A DNA stretch of 18,325 nucleotides from Campylobacterales bacterium (GTDB taxonomy: Bacteria; Campylobacterota; Campylobacteria; Campylobacterales; QNZT01): the NCBI GenBank assembly GCA_027055005.1, contig JALUNR010000247.1, positions 1 through 18,325 of the forward strand, read 5' to 3'. Under the pieces are notes generated by a model, which was not told where the DNA came from, searched no databases, and saw nothing but the letters and a program-made list of their open reading frames with translations. A program made the position numbers and the translations under genes. This document shows, in pieces, positions 6,931 through 14,108 of the stretch (positions are counted from its first letter, which is position 1; the number at the start of each line of letters is the position of its first letter).

Positions 6931-7245
6931 TTAGCAAGATGGAACATTTCCTGAATCACTAGCAAATTTCTCTGCAAAATCATAAACATCTTTAAGATAT
7001 TTATCTTTTAAAGGTTTTGCATTTGGACATATTTTTTTGATTTCTGCTTGCATACCTTTTTCACCGATAGCTTTCCACTCATCTTGTGTATGTTTAGCTG
7101 CAAATTTTGCACCATTTATACCACAATCATTTTTGAGTTTTTTAGCATATATCTTTTGCCCTTTAGCAGCACTTGCACTTGCTACTGTTGTTATAAGAGT
7201 TAAAGCTACTGCACCTGTTAAAACTAATTTTAGAAAATCTTTCAT
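6931..7245 (-). CDS. Small secreted three-cysteine protein (paralogue 1)
   Basis: A 104-residue protein with an N-terminal signal peptide (about 1-27, ending A-S-A-S-A-A). The mature part has exactly three cysteines: Cys41 in N-D-C-G-I-N-G, Cys73 in K-K-I-C-P and the terminal Cys104 in S-D-S-G-N-V-P-S-C. The K-G-Q-K-I-Y-A-K-K-L opening and small helical size recall a class I cytochrome c, but there is no CxxCH, so it should not bind c-type haem in the usual way. It is clearly paralogous to the next upstream gene (7353-7841), sharing K-K-H-T-Q-D-E-W-K-A-I in near-identical form. Good ribosome-binding site (AAGGAG). It is the last gene before the terminator. A thiol or sulfane-sulfur role beside sulfur reductases is inference only. 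Confidence 0.85.
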   Translation of the reverse strand: MKDFLKLVLTGAVALTLITTVASASAAKGQKIYAKKLKNDCGINGAKFAAKHTQDEWKAIGEKGMQAEIKKICPNAKPLKDKYLKDVYDFAEKFASDSGNVPSC

Positions 7246-7280
7246 TTCTTCTCCTTTATGTTATTTTGAATCTTAATTCT

Positions 7281-7286
7281 ATCATA
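7281..7286 (-). promoter_or_regulatory. Candidate -10 box (TATGAT) of paralogue 1
   Basis: In the 107-bp spacer, minus-strand TATGAT sits about 29 bases before the AAGGAG site region and follows an AT-rich tract. The predicted start is near 7274. The same spacer holds a 7-bp inverted repeat (ATTCTTA / TAAGAAT, 7305-7327) of unknown meaning. Confidence 0.3.
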
Positions 7287-7352
7287 TAAGAACTTATATT
7301 TTAAATTCTTAATATAATTATAAGAATATATTGTGAAAAAATTGTGATTACT

Positions 7353-7841
7353 TTAGCAAGATGGTATATTTCCACTATCACTTGCATAGTTATAAAAAAA
7401 ATCAAAATAATTTTCAATATACTTATCTTTTAGTGCATCATCAGTAGCTTTTGGGCAAATCTTTTTAATTTCATCTTTTATCTTTCCAGTTTTTTCTATT
7501 GCTTTCCATTCATCTTGAGTATGTTTTTTTGCTACTTGACCGCCATTCATACCACAAGCTTCTTTTAGTTTTCTTGCAAATATCTTTTGTCCTTTTGCAG
7601 GATTTGCTCTTCTTGGCTCTTTTGTTTGTGTTTCAACAACTGCCTTTTTTTCCTCTTTAGGAGCTGTTTTAGCTACTGAGGATATTTTTTTAACTTCTTG
7701 TTTAACTACTGTTTTAGCTTCTTGCTTTACAACAGGAGTACTCTCTTGCTTAACTGTTTGTGTTTGATTGTTACTTTTAGTATCATTGCATCCAGCTAAA
7801 AGAACTATTGCTACAATTGATAAAATTATATTTTTCTTCAT
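7353..7841 (-). CDS. Lipoprotein with the same three-cysteine domain (paralogue 2)
   Basis: A 162-residue protein. Its signal ends in a perfect lipobox (L-L-A-G-C, Cys18), so it should be lipid-anchored. Residues 19-80 are a Lys/Gln/Glu/Thr/Val-rich linker with V-K-Q-E-type repeats (28-49) that likely spans periplasm. The C-terminal domain (about 81-162) matches paralogue 1 almost throughout: A-K-G-Q-K-I-F-A-R-K-L, Cys96 in A-C-G-M-N-G, K-K-H-T-Q-D-E-W-K-A-I, Cys129 in K-K-I-C-P-K-A and terminal Cys162 in A-S-D-S-G-N-I-P-S-C. No CxxCH haem site. The ribosome-binding site is AAGGA. It lies 42 bp behind psrB of set 2 and may be co-transcribed with it. Paralogue 1 looks like a free secreted version of the same domain. 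Function unknown. Confidence 0.87.
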   Translation of the reverse strand: MKKNIILSIVAIVLLAGCNDTKSNNQTQTVKQESTPVVKQEAKTVVKQEVKKISSVAKTAPKEEKKAVVETQTKEPRRANPAKGQKIFARKLKEACGMNGGQVAKKHTQDEWKAIEKTGKIKDEIKKICPKATDDALKDKYIENYFDFFYNYASDSGNIPSC

Positions 7842-7883
7842 GATTATCCTTATGTATGATATATAGTTATAATATACATAAGT

Positions 7884-8450
7884 TTACTTTAAATAAAATA
7901 ATTTTGGCTTAGTTTTTTTCTCTGGTTTTAGGGTGAAGTGTTCTCTTTGTTTTAAAACTTGACTTATCTCACTTTTTGGATCATCTAAATCTCCAAAATA
8001 TCTTAGTTTTGCAGGGCAAGTTATCTGACAAGCTGTTGTCTTTTCACCACGAGCTAGTCTGGTATCTGCACAAAAGATACACTTATCTGTAACTTTGTTT
8101 CTTTCATCAACATATCTTGCTTCATAAGGACAAGCTTTCATACAAGCTCTAGTTAAATCACACTTGTCTTTGTGCAATCTTACTATGCCATTTGTATCTT
8201 TATATATCGCTCCGTTTGGACAAGCTTTTAAACAAGGTGCATCTTCACACTCTTGGCACTGCATCTGTATAAACTCAGCTTTTTTTCTATCAAGATTCCA
8301 AAAATCACCCTCTACACTAAACTCTTCTTTTATCCAAAGTCTGTGATTTTTTGCACCCAAATCTATACCATTTTCCTCTTTACAAGCCACTTCACAAGCA
8401 TGACAATTTATGCAAAGTTTATAATCAAATGCCATACCATATCTTGCCAT
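7884..8450 (-). CDS. psrB: PsrB-type iron-sulfur subunit, set 2 (one ligand Cys lost)
   Basis: A 188-residue ferredoxin-like electron-transfer subunit of the PsrB/DmsB/NrfC family. It carries electrons between a molybdopterin subunit and the quinol-oxidising anchor, outside the cytoplasmic membrane, exported together with its Tat-bearing PsrA partner. Four Cys groups are visible: C13-16-19-23, C65-68-73-77, C97-(Thr100)-103-107 and C124-127-141-145. The second Cys of group III is Thr100, while the set 1 copy has Cys99 there. In DmsB, changing the equivalent Cys102, and in NarH the natural Trp there, gives a [3Fe-4S] cluster. Otherwise the two PsrB copies are close relatives, sharing M-A-R-Y-G-M-A at the start and K-P-K-L-F-Y-L at the end. 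The start lies 4 bp after the toxin stop, with GAGG inside the toxin gene, so translation is probably coupled to it. Its own psrA is separated by the toxin-antitoxin pair. Confidence 0.9.
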   Translation of the reverse strand: MARYGMAFDYKLCINCHACEVACKEENGIDLGAKNHRLWIKEEFSVEGDFWNLDRKKAEFIQMQCQECEDAPCLKACPNGAIYKDTNGIVRLHKDKCDLTRACMKACPYEARYVDERNKVTDKCIFCADTRLARGEKTTACQITCPAKLRYFGDLDDPKSEISQVLKQREHFTLKPEKKTKPKLFYLK

Positions 8451-8454
8451 TTAC

Positions 8455-8760
8455 TTAATCCTCTATTCTCTTTGAAGCTTTTTTATAAACTTCTTTATTT
8501 TCTCTTTTACCAACAGCTACCACTTCAACTATCTTAACTTTATCTTCTTCAATCTTTGATACTATCCTATACTGGGCATTGGCTATATATGTTTTTCTAT
8601 ATCCTTGTAGATTTAATCCACCTTGATTGTATAGAGGTTTTGAGTATTTGTATGGGTCAGTTTGAAATTTATGTAGATAATCAAGTACCTCCTTCACTAT
8701 TTCATCAGGTAAAATAAATAAATCATCTTCAACTTCATCAAAAGGGATTATTTTATACAT
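8455..8760 (-). CDS. RelE/ParE-superfamily toxin
   Basis: A 101-residue basic protein with the RelE/ParE pattern: an N-terminal strand (M-Y-K-I-I-P-F-D), two helices, then N-L-Q-G-Y-R-K-T-Y-I and the strand Y-R-I-V-S-K-I-E, followed by V-V-A-V-G-K-R-E-N and a C-terminal helix. Toxins of this superfamily cleave ribosome-bound mRNA or poison gyrase; sequence alone does not tell which. It overlaps the antitoxin gene by 8 bp, and its ribosome-binding site (GAGGAA) is inside the antitoxin. The stop is 4 bp before psrB of set 2, so the cassette sits inside the reductase operon. I see no broken codon or missing segment, so it may be active. Confidence 0.85.
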   Translation of the reverse strand: MYKIIPFDEVEDDLFILPDEIVKEVLDYLHKFQTDPYKYSKPLYNQGGLNLQGYRKTYIANAQYRIVSKIEEDKVKIVEVVAVGKRENKEVYKKASKRIED

Positions 8761-9058
8761 TCTTTCCTCTTTTTCTCAAATTTTCTTCTAATTCCTCTAA
8801 AGTTAAATATTTTACAGGCTCTTTTCTATCTATAACTCTCTCTTTTATTACTTGTGCGATCTGCATATCTTCCAAAATTTCGCTAGCTTCTTTCATATGT
8901 TCATACTCTTTTATTGGTACTATTACTGCTTCTGGTTCATTTCTTCTTATGATTGCGATTTTATTGAGAGGATTTGATACTACTTTATCAAGATATTTTC
9001 CTAAAGATTTGCTAAGCTCTGTTATCCCTACCATTTCATCTCTTGCATAAGCTACCAT
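8753..9058 (-). CDS. Phd/YefM-family antitoxin
   Basis: A 101-residue protein from the ATG at 9058, which has AAGGA 7 bases upstream and lies just behind a consensus promoter. An earlier in-frame ATG at 9091 would precede the predicted transcript start. The N-terminal DNA-binding domain is typical of Phd/YefM (G-I-T-E-L-S-K-S-L-G-K-Y-L-D-K-V, I-A-I-I-R-R-N-E-P-E-A-V-I-V-P). The C-terminal acidic helix (Y-L-T-L-E-E-L-E-E-N-L-R-K-R-G) would bind and neutralise the toxin. Members of this family repress their own operon, alone or with the toxin; the imperfect palindrome around CATATG overlapping the -10 region is a possible operator. Confidence 0.88.
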   Translation of the reverse strand: MVAYARDEMVGITELSKSLGKYLDKVVSNPLNKIAIIRRNEPEAVIVPIKEYEHMKEASEILEDMQIAQVIKERVIDRKEPVKYLTLEELEENLRKRGKNV

Positions 9059-9081
9059 TTTAAATCCTTGTTTTTTATAGT

Positions 9082-9110
9082 ATTTTAGCATATGTTTAAT
9101 TATGTGTCAA
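9082..9110 (-). promoter_or_regulatory. Consensus sigma70 promoter of the toxin-antitoxin cassette
   Basis: Minus-strand TTGACA (9110-9105), 17-base spacer, TAAAAT (9087-9082). The predicted start near 9075 leaves a short leader with AAGGA before the antitoxin ATG at 9058. It has a perfect -35, unlike the promoters I see for the psr genes. An imperfect palindrome TTAAACAT/ATGCTAAA (6 of 8 matched pairs) spans the spacer and -10. It lies in the 65 bp between the psrA stop and the antitoxin. Confidence 0.7.
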
Positions 9111-9123
9111 ACTATGTTTTTTT

Positions 9124-11430
9124 CTATAACTTCCTTATACTTACATTTGTTTCATGCATAGTGGCACATCCATAGATTTTTTCAAACTTATCTTCTATGA
9201 TTTCGTTATCACTTGCACCTTTTGCATAAGCTGTTGTCATCTGTTTTGAATCTATACCAAAACCATGAGAAAACCAGACAACATTTGGGGCTATTTTATT
9301 TGTAGGTTTGGCTTCTATAACTATGCTAGACACACTACTCATGACAACAACTCTATCACCTTTTTTGATACCTAATCTTTTAGCATCATTGTTGTTTATC
9401 CAAAGATGATTTTCCTCTTCAAAATCTTTTAGCATAATGTTGTTTGCAGTTGCTGTTTGTGTAGTTGTAACATATCTTCCTGTTATAAGACGAAACTCAT
9501 CTTTAGAAACTTTAAAATCATAACTATCTCTCCAAGTAGGTAAGGAATCAAAACCAGCTTTTTCTAACTTTTTAAGATAACATTTGACTTTATATTTTCT
9601 TTTTACTGTATAGTGCTTTTTATCTTTTGGATAGTATTGATAATAGTTGTTAAAAAGCTCTTTTTGTTTGTCTATATAAGGATGCCAAATACCTCTTTTT
9701 TTCAAGCTATCGTAAACTTTTTCACCAAACTGAGATATAATCAGCTTTTTATTTCTTGTAGATATATCATCTTTGTATAGCTCACTTAAATCATAACCAC
9801 CCTCAATAAAAGCTTTTTTTCTACCTAACTCTTTTATGCTATCTTGCAAATCTTCATCATATTTTGCACTTATTTCAAATAGAGGTTTTGAGAGTTTTTT
9901 GCCAAGACCAGCTAAAATATCTTGCATACTTTTACTTTCATACATAGGTTTTATCACTTGATTTCTAAGTCCTAAAGAGGGTTCAAGTCTGTTAAAACTT
10001 ACAACCATATCTTCTCTTTCTAAAAATGTACACTCAGGTAATATAACATCTGCCATCATAGCTGTATCACTTGGCATAGTATCAAGTACAACTACTAAAT
10101 CCATCATATCAAGCATTTTTTTAGTTTTTTGGATATTTGGCATATTTTGCATAAGATTATGCTTTCTTATAAACATAGCTTTTATAGGATATGGTGAAAT
10201 GTTGTTTATAACTTTATCTCTAAAATTTAACCAACTTCCACCTTTAAGTGAGCCATAAACAACACCGTCAAGATCAAATCTCTCTTTGGCATTTGCATAA
10301 AGTGGTGCATTTATCTCTTCATCTTTTAAGACAAATGGCTTCCCAAAGATAATCCCACCTTTTCTGTTAATACTTCCTGCAAGTGCATTTATAAGTACCA
10401 TTGCTCGACGGAGTTGAAAGTCATTTTTACTCCAAACACTTCTTCTCCCCAAGTAATAAAGTGGATTTGATGAACTAAAAAACTCTTTTGTTATTTTTTC
10501 TATTTTTTGAGAGGGGATATTTGTCTTTGATTCTGCCCATTTTGGAGTGTATTTTTCGCTTAAAATATGTTTTTTTAATTTATCAAAATCTTTGAAATAC
10601 TTTTTAACATAACTTTTATCATATAACTCATCTTTGATACAAATATACATCATACTTAAACAAAATGCCAAATCAGTTCCAGGATTTAGGGGCAGATACT
10701 CATCTGCTTTTGTTGCTGTAACTGTACATCTAGGATCTAGCACTACAAGCTTCTGTTTTGAATGAATCATATCAAGACTATCAGGGGTAATAAGAGATTC
10801 ATATCTATTAGCACCACTGATAATCATATAATCACTTCCTGCGACATCCATCTCTCCGACATCACCTATTGTCAAAGCCGTTGCTCCTAGTTTTGTATTT
10901 AGACAGATACTACCCTCATCTAAAAAATTTGAACTTCCAAATTTTGCACCAAAAAATTTTATATATTCATCTTTGTTAAATCCTTCTCCATTGCAGTAAG
11001 CAACAGTAGAGCGATTATCTTTTTGTTCATCTAAGATTTTTACGAGCTTATCTTTTATATACTCATAAGCTTCATCCCAAGTTACTTTTTTATATCTACC
11101 ATCTCCTCTTTTCCCTATCCTAATAAGTGGATACTTTAGTCTATCTTCATCATATATAGCTTGAATTGCAGAGTTACCTTTTGGGCAGAGCATATTTCTA
11201 CTTTTAGGAAAGTATTGATTTGGATTTAGTTTAGTGATAATATCTTTTTCAACTCTTGCAAATCCTGCACACTTGTTTCTACACATATTGCATAGATAGG
11301 GAACTGCTTTTGCATTTTTAGTTGTTGTCTTTGTTGTAGGGCGAAGAGCCGCAAAAGAAGAGGTAGCATAGACACAAAGTGCTACACTACCCTTTAAAAA
11401 TCTTCTTCTTGATGTATGTATAACTTTCAT
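9124..11430 (-). CDS. psrA: PsrA/PhsA-type molybdopterin reductase, set 2
   Basis: A 768-residue catalytic subunit of the polysulfide/thiosulfate reductase branch of the DMSO reductase superfamily. The N-terminus has a Tat signal (S-R-R-R-F-L-K-G, 7-14). A [4Fe-4S] site follows: Cys47, Cys50, Cys54 and Cys82 (C-N-M-C-R-N-K-C, later M-L-C-P-K-G-N). The Mo-bis-MGD ligand is probably Cys176 in G-S-I-C-L-N. Molybdopterin-binding stretches include I-S-G-A-N-R-Y-E-S and, near the C-terminus, L-I-T-G-R-Y-V-T-T-T-Q. Length equals known PsrA proteins (about 760). It should work in the periplasm, reducing polysulfide or thiosulfate; which one cannot be told. It lacks the Glu/His-rich insert found after the signal in set 1. 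There is no ribosome-binding site, and the ATG sits 6 bases after a TGATATAAT element. Its psrB is displaced by the toxin-antitoxin pair, and no second psrC is present. Confidence 0.92.
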   Translation of the reverse strand: MKVIHTSRRRFLKGSVALCVYATSSFAALRPTTKTTTKNAKAVPYLCNMCRNKCAGFARVEKDIITKLNPNQYFPKSRNMLCPKGNSAIQAIYDEDRLKYPLIRIGKRGDGRYKKVTWDEAYEYIKDKLVKILDEQKDNRSTVAYCNGEGFNKDEYIKFFGAKFGSSNFLDEGSICLNTKLGATALTIGDVGEMDVAGSDYMIISGANRYESLITPDSLDMIHSKQKLVVLDPRCTVTATKADEYLPLNPGTDLAFCLSMMYICIKDELYDKSYVKKYFKDFDKLKKHILSEKYTPKWAESKTNIPSQKIEKITKEFFSSSNPLYYLGRRSVWSKNDFQLRRAMVLINALAGSINRKGGIIFGKPFVLKDEEINAPLYANAKERFDLDGVVYGSLKGGSWLNFRDKVINNISPYPIKAMFIRKHNLMQNMPNIQKTKKMLDMMDLVVVLDTMPSDTAMMADVILPECTFLEREDMVVSFNRLEPSLGLRNQVIKPMYESKSMQDILAGLGKKLSKPLFEISAKYDEDLQDSIKELGRKKAFIEGGYDLSELYKDDISTRNKKLIISQFGEKVYDSLKKRGIWHPYIDKQKELFNNYYQYYPKDKKHYTVKRKYKVKCYLKKLEKAGFDSLPTWRDSYDFKVSKDEFRLITGRYVTTTQTATANNIMLKDFEEENHLWINNNDAKRLGIKKGDRVVVMSSVSSIVIEAKPTNKIAPNVVWFSHGFGIDSKQMTTAYAKGASDNEIIEDKFEKIYGCATMHETNVSIRKL

Positions 11431-11436
11431 AATAAA

Positions 11437-11445
11437 ATTATATCA
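11437..11445 (-). promoter_or_regulatory. Extended -10 promoter (TGATATAAT) directly before psrA of set 2
   Basis: Minus-strand T6-GATATAAT is followed by only six bases before the psrA ATG at 11430. A start at the usual distance would fall on or beside the ATG and give a leaderless message, which fits the absence of a Shine-Dalgarno. It lies in the 31-bp gap after the outer-membrane protein gene. Confidence 0.45.
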
Positions 11446-11461
11446 AAAAAGTTATAATATT

Positions 11462-12844
11462 TTAGAATTTATATCTAAACAATATCCTAAAGTCTGTTGC
11501 TTTTTTTACATCATTTTTAGTAAATGTACTTCTTGGTCTTCCTTGATATCCAAAGAAACCATTGCTTCCAGTATAATCATAATCTATTTGAGTATATCTT
11601 AGATTCATACTTAGTGATTTAGTAAGAGGTTTAATCCAATAAATCTCTTTAGCATCACCACGAGCTGCTATTTTAGAACCTATCATAGTATCTTCACCAT
11701 AAGTTACACTTCTCCAATATTTACTACCATGATTATATTCAACTCCCCATCTTGCATCATCAGCTATCAGCCCTGGCATTTGAAGTCCTACCCAATAAGA
11801 GTGCCCAGTTTTACTATCAGTACTACCTAACATTTTCATACCTGCATCGGGGTCTGTTTTACTTTGAGAATAAGATGCAAAGAATATAGTATCATCTAAA
11901 TAATCACTTATTCCATCACCTATTCCTTCAGCTTTAAACATAGCTGTTGCAAGTCTTATTGAACCAAAAGTTTTAAATCCAGCTGCTGGATTTGTACCAA
12001 GTCCTATTGCTCCATTTGCAGATGCATAATTTGTATGCAGAGAGTATTGACCATTATCATAAGGAACAAAAATAACTCCTAGCATATTTGAGTTTACATA
12101 GTTATCATCTGTCGCATAGTCATCACCAGAAAATCTTGGTTTTGCAGAAGTTATACCTCTTCCCATACATATTTTTAACCAACTTCCCTCTAATGGGATA
12201 ACTTTATCAAGATTCCATCTCAAACTTGCTCCATCAAACTCTAAGTTTACAGTCGATGCAATAGCTGATTTTCGATTATCTCCCTCTCTAAAGTTAATTC
12301 CTAGTCCACCTGTACTTGGTCTTCTACCAATACTAGCTGTCCAAGAAATAGGTTTACCAAAGAAAGTGTCATTTGCATATAACCAATAAGCTTCTTTTAC
12401 TCTCAAAGCAGTATCATGAAGGTTTTCATTTACAATCCAATCATAGTAAAAAGTTTTACCAGTAGCTGTTGTTGAAGCATAGCCAAATGCCTTATTAAAA
12501 GATAGTGTTCCGTAAAATCTAACATTATCACCTGCATCATATTTTAGGTTTAAAAGTAATCTATTTGCTAAAAGTCCATTATTTCTTTTTGTACTTCCAT
12601 CACCCATAGTGTATTTTATTCTATCGTCTGTTGTTCTAAAATCAACATCCCATTTTAAGTGATTTCCATTTGCAAGCATTCTTGCTGTACTTGCTTTTTT
12701 ATCTACATGATTTACTTTTTTCTCTAACTTTGCAAGTTGAACTTTTAGATCATTTATTTGTTGTGTTAATTCTGCATTTGAAGAAGCATTTGCCGATAGT
12801 GCAAATGCACTTATAACTGAAATCGCTATAATCGATTTTTTCAT
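11462..12844 (-). CDS. DUF3373-type outer-membrane beta-barrel protein
   Basis: A 460-residue protein from the ATG at 12844, which has AGGGGAAAG upstream; the longer frame from 12880 lacks this and would overlap the hairpin. It has a Sec signal peptide (M-K-K-S-I-I-A-I-S-V-I-S-A-F-A-L-S-A-N-A), a short coiled coil (about 22-50: L-T-Q-Q-I-N-D-L-K-V-Q-L-A-K-L-E-K-K-V), then alternating beta strands rich in Tyr, Trp and Gly, and a C-terminal Phe (F-R-I-L-F-R-Y-K-F) typical of outer-membrane barrels. It resembles the DUF3373 family, which in Campylobacterota often sits with periplasmic reductase genes. A coiled coil plus barrel suggests a porin. Placed between psrC and the second psrA, it may admit polysulfide, thiosulfate or another anionic substrate to the periplasm; this is inference. 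Confidence 0.85.
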   Translation of the reverse strand: MKKSIIAISVISAFALSANASSNAELTQQINDLKVQLAKLEKKVNHVDKKASTARMLANGNHLKWDVDFRTTDDRIKYTMGDGSTKRNNGLLANRLLLNLKYDAGDNVRFYGTLSFNKAFGYASTTATGKTFYYDWIVNENLHDTALRVKEAYWLYANDTFFGKPISWTASIGRRPSTGGLGINFREGDNRKSAIASTVNLEFDGASLRWNLDKVIPLEGSWLKICMGRGITSAKPRFSGDDYATDDNYVNSNMLGVIFVPYDNGQYSLHTNYASANGAIGLGTNPAAGFKTFGSIRLATAMFKAEGIGDGISDYLDDTIFFASYSQSKTDPDAGMKMLGSTDSKTGHSYWVGLQMPGLIADDARWGVEYNHGSKYWRSVTYGEDTMIGSKIAARGDAKEIYWIKPLTKSLSMNLRYTQIDYDYTGSNGFFGYQGRPRSTFTKNDVKKATDFRILFRYKF

Positions 12845-12874
12845 TTTCTTTCCCCTAATTGAAATTTTTTTATA

Positions 12875-12902
12875 AAGCAATCCTCAAGAGAGGATTACTT
12901 TT
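12875..12902. terminator. Intercistronic hairpin between psrC and the outer-membrane protein gene
   Basis: The core stem AATCCTC / GAGGATT (12879-12885 and 12890-12896, loop AAGA) extends by four more pairs past one mismatch. On the minus (coding) strand it ends in CTTTAT, a weak T tract, so it probably terminates only part of transcription or protects the upstream psrABC mRNA end. The plus strand has a longer T-rich tail but no gene to terminate. Confidence 0.5.
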
Positions 12903-12907
12903 TATTT

Positions 12908-14098
12908 TTAATGCTCAACAGCATCTAAGTTAAATGCTTTTGTTCCTATCCAATAAAGTAGTAAACAGATTCCTAGTCCACCAAGGCTTATCATAATCTC
13001 AGTTGCACTTGGAAAATAGTGTATCCACTCTGGAGGAAGTTGATACTCTGTTATTTTCATCATTTGAAGTGGTTTTAGTTGAGTATCATGAACTAAATCA
13101 TATCTCATAAAGAAGATACCAACCATACCTATAAGTGATCCCCAGAACATTCCTACTACATTTCTTCCACCACTACTAAGTATAATAACAAGAGGAATAA
13201 GCATACCACAGAAAAATTCTACCCAAAATGGTGGAGTAGTTAAAATATGTTCTACTACTTCAGCACGAGTTGGCATACCACCATAAATACCTGTTAGCAT
13301 TTTCCAAGTTTCAAAGAAAATCAAGATAGATATCAATAAACCTTGAATTTTAGCAAGATTTACAAGCATAACTCTTGCATTTTCTGGAAATTTTAACTTA
13401 TATCTAAATCCCATCATAATAAATGCGATATAAATACCTGTTATAAATGCTGTAAGGATAAAATATGTTGGATAAAAAACACCATTTGATATAGTTCTTG
13501 AGTTTAAAAATCCAAAAACACCACCAAGATTTGAGTGTGCTGCAAGACCTACTAAAAGTCCTATTAATCCAAAAATTTTCGCTTTTTTCATATCATTTCT
13601 TAGCAAAAATACAAACTCTATAATCATAAAAGTTAAATAAATTCCATATAGAGTTCCCATCCACCAAATAGCAGATCTAAGCCCTGGAGATAAGATATTG
13701 TAAATCAACATTCTTACTGGATGACCTATTTCAAATGCAATAACTGAAAATCCTGCTAAGATAGTAACTATTGAACCAAAGATAGCTCTTTTACTTATCA
13801 TCATATAGTCTTTAAATCCAAAAACATCACCAAGTGAACCAACTATACAAAGTCCTGTTGAACTAACAACAAAAAAGATGTAAACTGCTATCAAAAGTCC
13901 CCAAGGATGTTGTCTTGTAACACCATAAGCATGGTGCCCATGCACTAAATAAATACCTACACCTATAACAAACATAGCTAAAAAAGCTACTGTTAACACA
14001 GCCATTAGAATATTTCTAGGTGATTTTTCAAATGACAATATATCTTTTACACTTATTTTATTATAAGGAATTGTCGTGATAAATTCTTTTATACTCAT
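12908..14098 (-). CDS. psrC: PsrC/NrfD-type quinol-oxidising membrane subunit
   Basis: A 396-residue integral membrane protein with about ten hydrophobic segments (roughly 29-54, 66-89, 105-125, 142-166, 175-196, 206-231, 253-268, 288-307, 313-336 and 365-389). NrfD/PsrC features include G-H-P-W-G-L-L-I-A-V-like membrane entry (here Q-H-P-W-G-L-L), F-E-I-G-H-P-V-R at about 122-129 and the S-A-I-W-W-M-G-T-L-Y-G segment. The family holds the menaquinol site and passes electrons to PsrB without haem. At about 396 residues it belongs to the longer ten-helix group, against about 317 in Wolinella PsrC. It has a strong ribosome-binding site (AAGGAG) and starts 10 bp after psrB. It is the only such anchor in the window and could serve both A/B sets. 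Confidence 0.92.
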   Translation of the reverse strand: MSIKEFITTIPYNKISVKDILSFEKSPRNILMAVLTVAFLAMFVIGVGIYLVHGHHAYGVTRQHPWGLLIAVYIFFVVSSTGLCIVGSLGDVFGFKDYMMISKRAIFGSIVTILAGFSVIAFEIGHPVRMLIYNILSPGLRSAIWWMGTLYGIYLTFMIIEFVFLLRNDMKKAKIFGLIGLLVGLAAHSNLGGVFGFLNSRTISNGVFYPTYFILTAFITGIYIAFIMMGFRYKLKFPENARVMLVNLAKIQGLLISILIFFETWKMLTGIYGGMPTRAEVVEHILTTPPFWVEFFCGMLIPLVIILSSGGRNVVGMFWGSLIGMVGIFFMRYDLVHDTQLKPLQMMKITEYQLPPEWIHYFPSATEIMISLGGLGICLLLYWIGTKAFNLDAVEH

Positions 14099-14108
14099 AT
14101 TTTGCTCC

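Noticed and set aside
6931..7841. Calling the three-cysteine proteins c-type cytochromes
   Set aside because: Neither has CxxCH; the resemblance is limited to the first helix and small size.
8164..8537. Two plus-strand frames over psrB of set 2 and the toxin
   Set aside because: Shadows of well-supported minus-strand genes.
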